A stretch of 64,000 bases of DNA from positions 9,442,893-9,506,892 of the forward strand of contig NC_014623.1 in NCBI RefSeq assembly GCF_000165485.1. Direction: 5' to 3'. A program made the translations under genes and the position numbers. The stretch is from Stigmatella aurantiaca DW4/3-1. GTDB lineage: Bacteria > Myxococcota > Myxococcia > Myxococcales > Myxococcaceae. The notes beneath the pieces are model-generated. The model worked only from the letters and a program-made list of their open reading frames with translations, did no database searches and was not told the origin of the DNA. Of the stretch, positions 26,691-34,791 are shown piece after piece (position 1 is the stretch's first letter; each line of letters begins with the position of its first letter).

Positions 26691-26779
26691 GGGCGGGGCG
26701 GGCCTAGGCCCCTCTCCGGCTTCACGGCCTCTCCACACGCCCGGCTCACGGCCCCGGGACCAAGTCAGCCACCCTCCGC
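26690..26779 (+). repeat. Dispersed repeat copy D (IS91-like 3'-end relic)
   Basis: The right hairpin arm (GGGCGGGGCGGG), CACGGCCTCTCCAC and AGTCAGCCACCCTCCG blocks match copies B and C. The left arm and the terminal CACGCATCAGTGCC are missing. Both edges abut gene fragments. Confidence 0.55.
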
Positions 26780-26878
26780 GAGATCTCGAAGTGGCTGACT
26801 GCCGAGCAGGACGAGCGCAAGCGACGCGCCTCCCTCCTCAAAGGGACCTTCGGAAAAGAGAGCAGCACCGGGAAGTGA
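26765..26878 (+). pseudogene. C-terminal fragment of an unrecognised gene
   Basis: The frame reads LREISKWLTAEQDERKRRAS then LLKGTFGKESSTGK and stops at 26876-26878. The charged helical composition is protein-like, but there is no start, because the frame emerges from repeat copy D. It appears to be the tail of a gene cut by the element. Confidence 0.35.
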
Positions 26879-26882
26879 CTGC

Positions 26883-27014
26883 TCAGCGCGTGGTGCACTG
26901 ACCACTGCGGCAGGCGCCACCCCCACATTCCGAATCCGAGTGACACTCGGCGCGAGCAACGAAGGCGGACAAGAGCACGTAGAGCGCGAGCGGCACGAGA
27001 AGGAGTCGGGACAT
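26883..27014 (-). CDS. Tiny secreted Cys-rich protein (43 aa)
   Basis: An ATG at 27014 with AGAGGTG upstream opens a 43-codon frame. It has a clean signal peptide (MSRLLLVPLALYVLLSAFVARA) followed by ECHSDSECGGGACRSGQCTTR. The mature peptide is about 21 residues with four Cys, likely two disulfides. The C-x5-C-x4-C-x3-C pattern resembles short secreted Cys motifs in myxobacterial genomes. Its role is unknown. It lies 86 bases downstream of another small Cys-rich exported protein on the same strand, so the two may be expressed together. Confidence 0.65.
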   Translation of the reverse strand: MSRLLLVPLALYVLLSAFVARAECHSDSECGGGACRSGQCTTR

Positions 27015-27099
27015 GGTCACCTCTGGAGCAGAAATGGCCACGGAACTCTGCGGCGACTGCTTGCGCGCTTCCCCTACGCCACCCGCGCCCGCTGACCGG

Positions 27100-27372
27100 C
27101 TACTCGTACGCCGGGGAGCAGCGGCCGTAGGACCAGAGACACGTGGGAGAAGCCGTGCGACATGAGGCCTCTGTCTTGAACGACTTGCAGAAACACTCTA
27201 CGGGAGCCTCGAGGCAGATCGCCTCCGCGCCCACCTGCTCCGCGCCAGGTGCCGCAACCTGGGCAGGCATCGCCTCCTCCGTGGACATGGGAGACTGGCT
27301 CTCTTCGAGGGGCAATTCCCCACCACATGCAGTCAGGCCCAACAACGCGGTCACAAGAATGAAGCGACGCAT
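27100..27372 (-). CDS. Small Cys-rich lipoprotein
   Basis: The 90-residue product has a lipoprotein signal (lipobox LGLTAC, Cys about 16), an acidic linker, and a C-terminal Cys-rich knot (ICLEAPVECFCKSFK, then CRTASPTCLWSYGRC). Six Cys in the mature region suggest three disulfides. It is probably surface-exposed. It lies between the CHAT operon and the 43-residue secreted protein, all on the minus strand, but a gap of about 80 bases separates it from the CHAT gene. Function unknown. Confidence 0.7.
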   Translation of the reverse strand: MRRFILVTALLGLTACGGELPLEESQSPMSTEEAMPAQVAAPGAEQVGAEAICLEAPVECFCKSFKTEASCRTASPTCLWSYGRCSPAYE

Positions 27373-27450
27373 GAACGCCTCCAGTTCCCCAAATGGGGGC
27401 AGAGCAGGTGACCATTCTACCTCCAGACCACGGGGTCAATGGTGGGCGTG

Positions 27451-30342
27451 TCACCCAGCCCCACGCGTCGTATCGGCTCGCGGGCCCTTGCGCGCACGGC
27501 GCCACCACCCCGTCAGGGCGTAGAGGCCCAAGGCTCCCCCCCCCAGCATCAGGCCGAGCGCGGTGCCCCCTGGCCGCGCGGCCTTCGCTTCGTTTGAAGG
27601 AACGGGGACCAGCGCCGCGTCCCCCATCACCCCGAGCCCCGCCCAGGCAGCCGCGGGCTGACCGTCCTCCCAGGCCTCGCGCTGGGCGGAACGCAAGGCC
27701 TGGGACACCCCCTGCCCGGAGGCCAAATGTCTGTAATAGCGCTCCAGGAGCCACGCGGCTTCGGCGTCGCGCAGGGGCCACAGGCTCGCCACCACCGCGC
27801 GGGCCCTCGCTTCGAAGAAGGCCCTCGCGAGGCTCAGCACCCCTTCTCCCGCCAGCAGCGTGCCGGACGCGCCCTGGCAACTGGAGAGCACCACCAGCGC
27901 ATCCCCCAGCCCCAGCCCCGTGATTTCCCGGGGCTGAAGCAGGCCGTCCTCCTGCTCCGCGCCTGGAGCCAACACCAGCGCGGAACGCTCGGGGGCGTCG
28001 ACGTCGACGACGGCGTGAGCGGCCACATGGAGGATGCGCACATCCTCCAACCGGGACGCCTTGAGGGCCTGCTCGGATGCGGCAGCACCCACCAGCAGCC
28101 GGGGCCTCACGACCGTGTCCTCCAGGGAGTCCTCCACGGTGTGCCCTTCGCGCCTTGCTTCGGGGAGCGAGCCCAGGTTCGCCATCTCCCCAAACACGCC
28201 GCCTCGCGCACTGGCCACCGCCGTCGCTGCGGCCCCGCGGTCGGGATCCGCCAGAACCAGGGCTTCTCCTCCCGGGGGGCGGACGGCCCGCTGCCTCCAG
28301 TGGTGCAGCAAGCTGGCGGAAGGCACCAGCGCGAGTTCGTACCGGGCGATCAATGGCGGCCCATCCGCCCGCTCCCGCAGCGCGGCGAAGGCCAGGTCGT
28401 GCAGCGGCCCATCCGGCACGAACAGCAGGCGGGACACGCCCGGGGGAAGCTCCCGCAGGGCGGGGGCGAGCAGTTGCGCGTACAGCGCGGTGGCGGCCCC
28501 GGCCTCCGAACCGTCCCGCCGCTCGATGAGGCCCGACAGGAGCGCCACCGCGGGACGCAGCCGTGCACGTTCGGGGAGGCGGTACGCGCGCGTGCCCTCG
28601 CGGGTCACGGCCAGCACCCACGCGCCCCCCGCTGGCACGCCCTGGAGGTCCTGAACCGCGCCCACGAGGAAGACGAGCAGCGCCTCCCCGGGTCCCAGGC
28701 CCCGCTCGGTCTGGGCCAATGAGGCGAACCGAACCTCGGCGTGACGGGGTGTCGGCCGCAGCTCGTGCTCCCGTCGCTCCAGCTCCTGGAGTTCGCCCAG
28801 CAGGCGCGTGCGCTCGGACGCGGACAGCTCCTTCTCCAGCAGCCGCCGCTGGGTGGCGGACAGGTCGCGCAGCACGCCGGCCCGCGACTCCTGGCGCTCC
28901 GGTGTGTCCTCTGCGGAAACAAGCGCCCGGGAAGCCACGAGCGCTTCGAACAACGTCCGCGCGCGCAGCCGCTCGCTCACCGCGAAGGCACGCTCCAGTG
29001 CCTCGCGGGACGGCAGGGCGGACGTCTCACCCGCCTCCAGCGTGCGGCCAGCGAGCCGGTGATAGTCATTGGCCCAGCCGGAAAACAACTCCGCCTGGCT
29101 GGAGGCGTCCTTCTGCAACTGGCGCAGGACCTCCACCGCGTCCAGGGCCCGCTCCGCCTGTCGAAGGGCCTCCGGCAGGGGCTTCGTGCGAAAGGCCACC
29201 ATCGAGCGTGCCCTCCACGCGGAGGCGAGATAGCGCGGGTTGTCGTGCTCGGCGGCCAGGGCCAGGGCCGCATCCGCGTCACGCTCGGCGGCGGCGGCAT
29301 CCACGCCCGCGAGCCGTTCCGCGCGCGTCCACAGACAGGCGATGCGCCGCTCGGGCAGCCCCGCGTCCCGGGCCAGGTCCAGACAGCGCTCCAGGTGTCC
29401 TTCCGCCTCGCTCCGCTCCTCTGGGCTGTCCCCCAGCAGCTCCGCCACGAGGCGCAGGGATTGGGCCTCGAAGGCCTTGCTCCCCGCGTTCTTCGCCGCC
29501 GCGAGCGCCTCCCTCGCGAGGCGCAACAGCTCCGGCCTGCCCCCCAGTTCGGGACGCTCCTCGCCGCGCCTCAGCGCGAGGTTCGCGAAGGCGAAGCGCA
29601 CGCGGGCCTCGGTGCCCACGTCGTGGGTGCTCCGTGCGAGTTCCGCGAGCCGCGCATAGGCATCCAGCGCCTCGTCGAAGCGTCCCAGGTTCGCGCTCAC
29701 GGACGCCAGGGGGGTCAGCAGTTGCTTCTTCACGCCGTCGCTGCCTCCCGGGAAGGCGAGCGCCTCCGCGCGCTTGAGCAGGCGATAGGCACGTCCCAGG
29801 TCCTGCCCCAGATCGGAGAGTTCGGCGGCTTCCAAGATGAGCGCGCGCACCTGGAGCTGAGCGTTGCCGGAGGCGCGGGCCACCTCTCCCACCCGCTGGA
29901 CCCACGTGTGCGCTTCCTCCGTCCTGCCCAGCACCCCCAGCACGTTGCGCAGGTTGATGCCGGCCATCACCTCGCCCTCCGCGTCCTCCAATCGCCGGAA
30001 CGCGAGGGCCGCGCTCCGGTAGGACGCCTCCGCCAGGCGCGGCTCGGAGAGCATCTCCAGGTGCCCCAGGACGAGCATGAGCCACGGGCGATCCGGATAA
30101 CTCGCGAGGAGGCCCCGCAGCCTGCGCCGAGCCTCCTCGCGCCGCGCCGGGGCCTGGGCCTCGCGAAAGAAACACATCGCCGTCTCCGAACCCTCCGGAT
30201 GGGCGACAAAGCCCTCCTCGCACCGGGCGAGCGCGGAAACCTCCGGGGCTTCGGCGGCGACCGCGAGGCCGTGAGGAATCAGCCCCCCGAGGAAGAGCCA
30301 TCCCAGACAAACCAGGCGCTGTCGCCAGCCGCGTCCCGACAC
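27451..30342 (-). CDS. Exported TPR-CHAT caspase-like protease
   Basis: Starting at a GTG one base after the preceding stop, the 963-residue protein has a signal or anchor (GWLFLGGLIPHGLAVAAEA) and about 500 residues of TPR-like helices. A CHAT domain follows with catalytic His in LHVAAHAVVD (about H776) and Cys in VVLSSCQGASG (about C822). A single transmembrane segment lies near residues 923-945 before a basic tail. CHAT proteins are caspase/separase-clan peptidases often activated by partners. With an N-terminal export signal and a C-terminal anchor, the protease would sit outside the inner membrane, unusual for CHAT. It ends a sigma/anti-sigma operon. Confidence 0.85.
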   Translation of the reverse strand: MSGRGWRQRLVCLGWLFLGGLIPHGLAVAAEAPEVSALARCEEGFVAHPEGSETAMCFFREAQAPARREEARRRLRGLLASYPDRPWLMLVLGHLEMLSEPRLAEASYRSAALAFRRLEDAEGEVMAGINLRNVLGVLGRTEEAHTWVQRVGEVARASGNAQLQVRALILEAAELSDLGQDLGRAYRLLKRAEALAFPGGSDGVKKQLLTPLASVSANLGRFDEALDAYARLAELARSTHDVGTEARVRFAFANLALRRGEERPELGGRPELLRLAREALAAAKNAGSKAFEAQSLRLVAELLGDSPEERSEAEGHLERCLDLARDAGLPERRIACLWTRAERLAGVDAAAAERDADAALALAAEHDNPRYLASAWRARSMVAFRTKPLPEALRQAERALDAVEVLRQLQKDASSQAELFSGWANDYHRLAGRTLEAGETSALPSREALERAFAVSERLRARTLFEALVASRALVSAEDTPERQESRAGVLRDLSATQRRLLEKELSASERTRLLGELQELERREHELRPTPRHAEVRFASLAQTERGLGPGEALLVFLVGAVQDLQGVPAGGAWVLAVTREGTRAYRLPERARLRPAVALLSGLIERRDGSEAGAATALYAQLLAPALRELPPGVSRLLFVPDGPLHDLAFAALRERADGPPLIARYELALVPSASLLHHWRQRAVRPPGGEALVLADPDRGAAATAVASARGGVFGEMANLGSLPEARREGHTVEDSLEDTVVRPRLLVGAAASEQALKASRLEDVRILHVAAHAVVDVDAPERSALVLAPGAEQEDGLLQPREITGLGLGDALVVLSSCQGASGTLLAGEGVLSLARAFFEARARAVVASLWPLRDAEAAWLLERYYRHLASGQGVSQALRSAQREAWEDGQPAAAWAGLGVMGDAALVPVPSNEAKAARPGGTALGLMLGGGALGLYALTGWWRRARKGPRADTTRGAG

Positions 30343-30343
30343 G

Positions 30344-30853
30344 TCAGTCCCGGATGAAGAGGTACGAGCACTCCAGCGACGTGGTGGGCTCCGGCGTGCC
30401 GCCTCGCGGGTCAATGGTGTTCGTCCTGGGAATCCGGCAGACGGGAGGCGGCTCGATCGACGGAGCCGTGCCGGTCCATCGTTCCAGCACCAGGACGCCC
30501 GCCGCCAGCGCTTCGGTGTTCGGCGGCAGCAGGAGCTGGGCGCGGACCCCGGCGGACGTTGGAGCCGTCGCGCTGAGCCGCAGCGGGAAGCCCTCGGTCA
30601 CCGGGCCGGTGATTTCCGCGAGCACCACGCCCCGGTCCGACAGGATGCGCAACGTCACCGTCAACGTGCCGCCCCGGCTCACACCCACGTCCATCACAGA
30701 AGCCACCACCGCGTCGTGCGCCGCGCCCGACACGGGCACCGTCGTCATCACCGTCATGGGAGGCGCGGCCTGCGCCGCCGCCGTGAGTCCCCACAGGAGC
30801 ACCATCGCCGCCACCGCACGCATCCATCCCCTCACTGCATTGAGTGTCTTCAT
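30344..30853 (-). CDS. Secreted protein of the CHAT operon, unknown function
   Basis: From the ATG at 30853 the 169-residue protein has a strong signal peptide (VLLWGLTAAAQA/AP) and a beta-rich domain (GGTLTVTLRILSDRGVVLAEI). Two Cys lie near the C-terminus (PPPVCRIPR and LECSYLFIRD). It is not recognised. The stop is one base from the GTG of the CHAT gene, so translation is probably coupled, and the product may be a partner, substrate or inhibitor of the CHAT protease in the periplasm. Confidence 0.7.
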   Translation of the reverse strand: MKTLNAVRGWMRAVAAMVLLWGLTAAAQAAPPMTVMTTVPVSGAAHDAVVASVMDVGVSRGGTLTVTLRILSDRGVVLAEITGPVTEGFPLRLSATAPTSAGVRAQLLLPPNTEALAAGVLVLERWTGTAPSIEPPPVCRIPRTNTIDPRGGTPEPTTSLECSYLFIRD

Positions 30854-30920
30854 CACAGCCACCTCTTCATTGTCATTGAATGAATCGCCCACCCACCCCG
30901 CACGGGCCTTTGCCGCATGC

Positions 30921-31631
30921 TCACTGCAAACGGTTCACGAACGTGCTGCTTCGCCGGACACCGCCATCCGGCAACCGTGCTTCGACCTGCCAGAGCACCC
31001 TCGCCCCCGAGGGCAGCTCCGCCAGCACTGAGGCCGGCACGGTGTACTCCCGCTGCTCCAGCCGCTCCACGCGGTGGAACACCTTCAAGTCCTCCGACGA
31101 CACCTGCACACTCCACTGCGTCGCCTGGGCCACACCCCTCCAACGCAACACGAAGCGGTCGCGAGGAAGCGCGGCGGCGTCCGGCACCACCGCGGTGATC
31201 GCCTCGGCCTCGCCCCCCCGGATCCGATCCGGATCCTCCCCCTGCTGCTGCTGCCGCAGCACCACGACCACCCCCACCAGGACCACCCACATCGCCGCCA
31301 TCGCGACCCATGCGGGACGGCCCCCCCACGAACGCTTCCCCCGCGCCTTGCGGTCCGTCAGCGACAGCACCTTCGCCGGTGCATCCGCCTTCGCAGCCGC
31401 CTGGGACATCGTCCGGGCCAGCCGCCAAGCCTGGGCCCACGCGGGATCCGCCGCGACGCGCTCGATGACCGCGCGGCGCTCCTCGGCCGGCAGGTCCTGC
31501 GTCACCGCACGCCAGACGCGTTCCGCGTCCACCGGTTCCCCTGCCGCCGCGTCCTCGTCGCGCAGCGCCTTCCGCAGCCGCTCCACGCCCGCGTCGTCGA
31601 TGGAGTCATCCTCGGGGCGGTGTTCGCTCAC
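30921..31631 (-). CDS. Anti-sigma factor-like single-pass membrane protein
   Basis: The 236-residue protein has an acidic N-terminal half (about 110 residues, cytoplasmic) and one transmembrane helix (VAMAAMWVVLVGVVVVL, about 108-124). A periplasmic beta-rich domain follows (FVLRWRGVAQATQWSVQV), resembling a fibronectin-like 'W..V..A..Y.V.V' fold. Its GTG start overlaps the stop of the sigma gene (GTGA), the classic sigma/anti-sigma coupling. It lacks the HxxxCxxC motif of zinc anti-sigma factors. It would hold the sigma factor at the membrane and release it upon an envelope signal. Confidence 0.75.
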   Translation of the reverse strand: MSEHRPEDDSIDDAGVERLRKALRDEDAAAGEPVDAERVWRAVTQDLPAEERRAVIERVAADPAWAQAWRLARTMSQAAAKADAPAKVLSLTDRKARGKRSWGGRPAWVAMAAMWVVLVGVVVVLRQQQQGEDPDRIRGGEAEAITAVVPDAAALPRDRFVLRWRGVAQATQWSVQVSSEDLKVFHRVERLEQREYTVPASVLAELPSGARVLWQVEARLPDGGVRRSSTFVNRLQ

Positions 31632-32179
31632 GGCGTGACTCCTTTCGTGGAGAGACAGGCGCGCAGGGCGCTGAGTCCACGGTAGATGAGGTTTTCGGTG
31701 CGCTTGCTCTCCCAGCCCAGCAGTTCCGCAGCCTCGTGGAGGGTGTGGCCCTGCAGGTGCAGCGTCACGGCGAGGCGGCGGTCCTGCATGAGCCCCTGGA
31801 GGCAGTCGCGCACGGCCCGGGCAATCTGCGCGGCGCCGGCCGACCGCTCCGGATCTCCCGGTGCCACGGGCTGCACGGGCGCCTGCTCCCCCTCCTCCAG
31901 CGCCACCTCCTTGCGTGCGTTCACCCGGCGCAGCTCATCGATGAGCGCTGTGTACGCCACCCGGTACAGGTACGCGGACGAGAGCGCCGCGTGTCCCGGG
32001 TCCCGCTTGCGCAGCTCCACCACCCGCATCATCGCCACCTGCAACAAGTCGTCCCGCCGGTCCGCGAGGGACGGAGGGCAGACGCTGGCGAGGGCCTTGT
32101 CCAGGTCGCGCCGCAGCGTTTCGAGCCCGGCGTCCGGCGAAGCCCCCGCGGAGTGGCCGTGTCGCATCTCCAAGTGCAT
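31628..32179 (-). CDS. ECF-type RNA polymerase sigma factor
   Basis: The product shows sigma region 2 (DRRDDLLQVAMMRVVELRKR, then AYLYRVAYTALIDELRRVN) and region 4 with a helix-turn-helix (LHLQGHTLHEAAELLGWESK, then RTENLIYRGLSALRACL). Regions 1 and 3 are absent, as in ECF sigmas. It is followed without a gap by its likely anti-sigma factor. The start is uncertain: I use ATG 32179 with GGAGGGG just upstream. An ORF open to 32284 would run into the terminator of the M23-like gene. It probably autoregulates this operon and controls unknown targets. Confidence 0.8.
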   Translation of the reverse strand: MHLEMRHGHSAGASPDAGLETLRRDLDKALASVCPPSLADRRDDLLQVAMMRVVELRKRDPGHAALSSAYLYRVAYTALIDELRRVNARKEVALEEGEQAPVQPVAPGDPERSAGAAQIARAVRDCLQGLMQDRRLAVTLHLQGHTLHEAAELLGWESKRTENLIYRGLSALRACLSTKGVTP

Positions 32180-32254
32180 CCCCTCCGGGAAAGGGAGCCG
32201 ATGGTCGTTGAATCCCTCCCAGGCGGCAAGGTGGCGTCGCGCTATCCGGGCAAA

Positions 32255-32278
32255 TCCCCCGAGACGGTGCTCGGGGGA
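32255..32278 (-). terminator. Rho-independent-like terminator of the M23-like gene
   Basis: TCCCCCGAG and CTCGGGGGA form a perfect nine-base stem with a six-base loop. On the minus strand it is followed by a short T-run (TTTG). It separates the M23-like gene from the sigma operon. Confidence 0.6.
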
Positions 32279-32289
32279 GGACACCCGTG

Positions 32290-34197
32290 TCAGGGCAGGT
32301 TGGCGTCCCAGGCGATCAACCGCACGTCACCGCCCGAGGTCAGACGCACGCCGGTGATGACGAAGCGGGCGCCCACGTAGGTGGAGGTGATGGCCATGCC
32401 GTCCAGGATGTCACCCGCGAGTTCCTGTCCAGTACGGTGCACCTGGCTGTTCGCGTCCACGTCCCACGTGAACACGCGCAGGTTGCCCCCCGAGTCGCGC
32501 ACCGGCGTCACCAGGTGTTGGCCCACCACCCGCGCCGCCTGCACGTCCAGCACGCCGCTGGCGTCCTCGTCGTCACGGCGCACGAGTTCGCCCGCGTCGG
32601 TGATGTCGAAGGAGATGTTGCGCAACACACCCGTGGGCAGCCGGGCGCTGACGACCACCACGTCCCGCACGTTGTTGCCGATGGTGAGGTTGCTGATGGC
32701 CACGTCCGCCACGTCGCCGCCCACGTCGTTGCCGCGCTTGTAGACGAGGCCCGTGGAGCCGATTTCCCAGGCCGTGACGCTCAGCTTGCCCGCCGGGGTA
32801 CGCACCGCGGTGACGACGCCCTTGAAATAGCCCGTGTCCCCCGCGACGCGGCCGAAGGCGACGGGCGCGAGCGAGACATGGGTGGCTTCCTCGCCGAAGC
32901 CGTTGCCCCGCCGGGTGATCGTGTCCAGGCTGGACGAGGTCTCCCAGGTGCTGACCTTCAAGCGGCCCGCGGAATCCCGGACGGCGCTCACCACGCCCAG
33001 GCTTCCGCCCGGAATGGGCGCAAGCGCCATCTGGCTGGACACCACGTCACCGCCCGCCTCCGCCTGCCGGGAGAAGAGGCCGGTGGCTGATACGCGCCAC
33101 GCGATGAGCTTGAGCTTGCCGTCGGCGGCCCGCGCGGCCGTCACCACGTCGCGACCCAGGCCGGGGTTCGCGATCGACACGTAGGTGGAAGCGTCCGGGG
33201 TGGTGATGCCGGAGAGCTTCGTGAAGGTACCGTCCCCGGCGAGCCGCCAGGAGCCCATCACGAGCCGGCCGGAGATGTCGCGCGTGGCGCTTACCACCGT
33301 GTCGCCCGAGGACGCCAGCGCAACCTCCATCGCCGCGTCACCGGTGATGGAGCCCCGGCGCAGCAGGGGGTCGGGGTGGATGGCGGAGGGGAACTGGTTC
33401 AGCGCTTCGGAGCGCAGCGGAACGAAATCGAGCGACGAGTCGTAGTTGACCGCCCCGTCCTTCTGCCAGGCCTGCGAGAAGGGGAGCGGGAGGGAATTGC
33501 CCATCGTCGTCTCGCTGGTCATCGGTTGCAGGTGCACGTGCAGGTGCGGGTTCGACGAAGCGCCGGAGCTGCCCACGCGGCCGATGAACTGTCCCCGCTT
33601 CACGAAGGCCCGCTGCGTGGCGGGCACCATCACCTCGCGGGGCAGGTCGCCCACACGGTCCTCCGCGTCCGCCACGTAGGTGTTGTTGAAGGGGCACAGC
33701 GACTCCGGGATGCTGCCCGGCTGCAGGTGCGCGTAGAGGATGATCTTCCCGTCGTTCGTGCGGATGTTCAGGTGGTTGCCCGAACGCGGGATAATGGGCG
33801 GATTCGCGGTGCGGCCCGGGTGAGGCACGTCGTCCCCTCCGTGCACGGCCGGCTTGAGTCCCTCGGGGGCATTGCGCCAACAGGTCAGCACCTCGCCGTC
33901 CGCGATGGCGGTGACGGGCAGTCCGTAGATGACCCAATCGGAGTTCTTGGGGTTCACGGCGTAGTCCGCGAAGGGAATCTTCACGCGGGTGAACCGGCGC
34001 TCGGTGGCGTCGAAGCGCACGGCACTGAGGTCGCGGTTCTCAGTGCCAGAGTGGTCGCTGGAGATCCACCAGTGACTGCCCTCCGGAAGGTCCGCGCTGC
34101 TGCCGGGAAAGGCGTAGGTCTGGGCGGAAGCACTGACGCTGACGGTGGCGACGGCCACGGCGGTAAGCCGGACGGCGGAACGAAGACGGGAAGACAT
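32290..34197 (-). CDS. Secreted M23-like protein with C-terminal beta-propeller
   Basis: From ATG 34197 (AGGAG upstream) the 635-residue protein has a signal peptide (VSVSASA/QT), an M23 (LytM)-like domain at about 85-225, and about 380 residues of repeating 'VVSAVRDSAGRLKVSTWE' units, likely a beta-propeller. The M23 core keeps YAHLQPGS (H157) and SNPHLHVHL (H219, H221). However, the first HxxxD zinc motif expected before GLPVTAIADG is missing, replaced by NPKNSD. It may be a degenerate peptidase that binds rather than cuts peptidoglycan. Its own terminator separates it from the sigma operon downstream. Confidence 0.7.
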   Translation of the reverse strand: MSSRLRSAVRLTAVAVATVSVSASAQTYAFPGSSADLPEGSHWWISSDHSGTENRDLSAVRFDATERRFTRVKIPFADYAVNPKNSDWVIYGLPVTAIADGEVLTCWRNAPEGLKPAVHGGDDVPHPGRTANPPIIPRSGNHLNIRTNDGKIILYAHLQPGSIPESLCPFNNTYVADAEDRVGDLPREVMVPATQRAFVKRGQFIGRVGSSGASSNPHLHVHLQPMTSETTMGNSLPLPFSQAWQKDGAVNYDSSLDFVPLRSEALNQFPSAIHPDPLLRRGSITGDAAMEVALASSGDTVVSATRDISGRLVMGSWRLAGDGTFTKLSGITTPDASTYVSIANPGLGRDVVTAARAADGKLKLIAWRVSATGLFSRQAEAGGDVVSSQMALAPIPGGSLGVVSAVRDSAGRLKVSTWETSSSLDTITRRGNGFGEEATHVSLAPVAFGRVAGDTGYFKGVVTAVRTPAGKLSVTAWEIGSTGLVYKRGNDVGGDVADVAISNLTIGNNVRDVVVVSARLPTGVLRNISFDITDAGELVRRDDEDASGVLDVQAARVVGQHLVTPVRDSGGNLRVFTWDVDANSQVHRTGQELAGDILDGMAITSTYVGARFVITGVRLTSGGDVRLIAWDANLP

Positions 34198-34268
34198 GGG
34201 CTGCTCCTTGGATGGGGGCGCTCGTTTCGCGCCTGCCCCCACCCAACGAAATGACCCATTTTTTCTCC

Positions 34269-34746
34269 TCACCCCACCTTCAAGCCCTTGGGACGGGCCG
34301 CCAGCCGGTCCACATAGGCCTCCAGCTTGGGACGGCCCGTCTTGCCCCCGAGCATGCGCTGGTAGCTGAACATCGAGCCGATCATCACGTCGGCCGCGGT
34401 GAACCAATCGCCGAACAGGTAGGGCCCATCGCCCAGCTCACGCTCCATGGCGTCCAGGGCCTCCGAGTACGACGTCCACCCGCGCTGCGGCAGCGTCTTG
34501 GTCCCCGTCATGTGGTCGGCCATCGACGGTTCGAGTTGAGACGTCGAATACACCAGCAGCGACAGGTACCGCCCGCGCTCCGGCGCATCCACCTTCGGCG
34601 CGAGTTTCGCCTGGGGATACTTGTCCGCCACGTACAGACAGATGGCCGCGTTCTCGAACACGCGCGCCGCTCCGTCCACCAGCGCGGGCAGCTTGCCGGC
34701 TGGGTTGATCTTCAGGAACTCCGGCGCCTTGTTCTCCTTAAGGGAC
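34269..34746 (-). pseudogene. 5'-truncated glutathione S-transferase
   Basis: The frame begins mid-domain with KAPEFLKINPAGKLPALVDG, which in GSTs lies about 45 residues in. It continues with ENAAICLYVADKYP, the inter-domain linker and a C-terminal helical domain (GPYLFGDWFTAADVMIGSM). The first beta-alpha unit with the catalytic Ser/Tyr/Cys and half of the glutathione site is gone, replaced by unrelated residues (MKARRS). The break near 34740 borders the broken phospholipase gene. It is unlikely to be active. Confidence 0.75.
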
Positions 34747-34791
34747 GAACGTCGGGCTTTCACCTAGCAGAACACCGCCTCGAGGTTCCTC

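Noticed and set aside
27451-30342. Caspase/craspase-type CRISPR link for the TPR-CHAT protein
   Set aside because: No Cas genes or repeat-spacer array occur in the window, and the protein is exported, so a type III-E craspase role is not supported.
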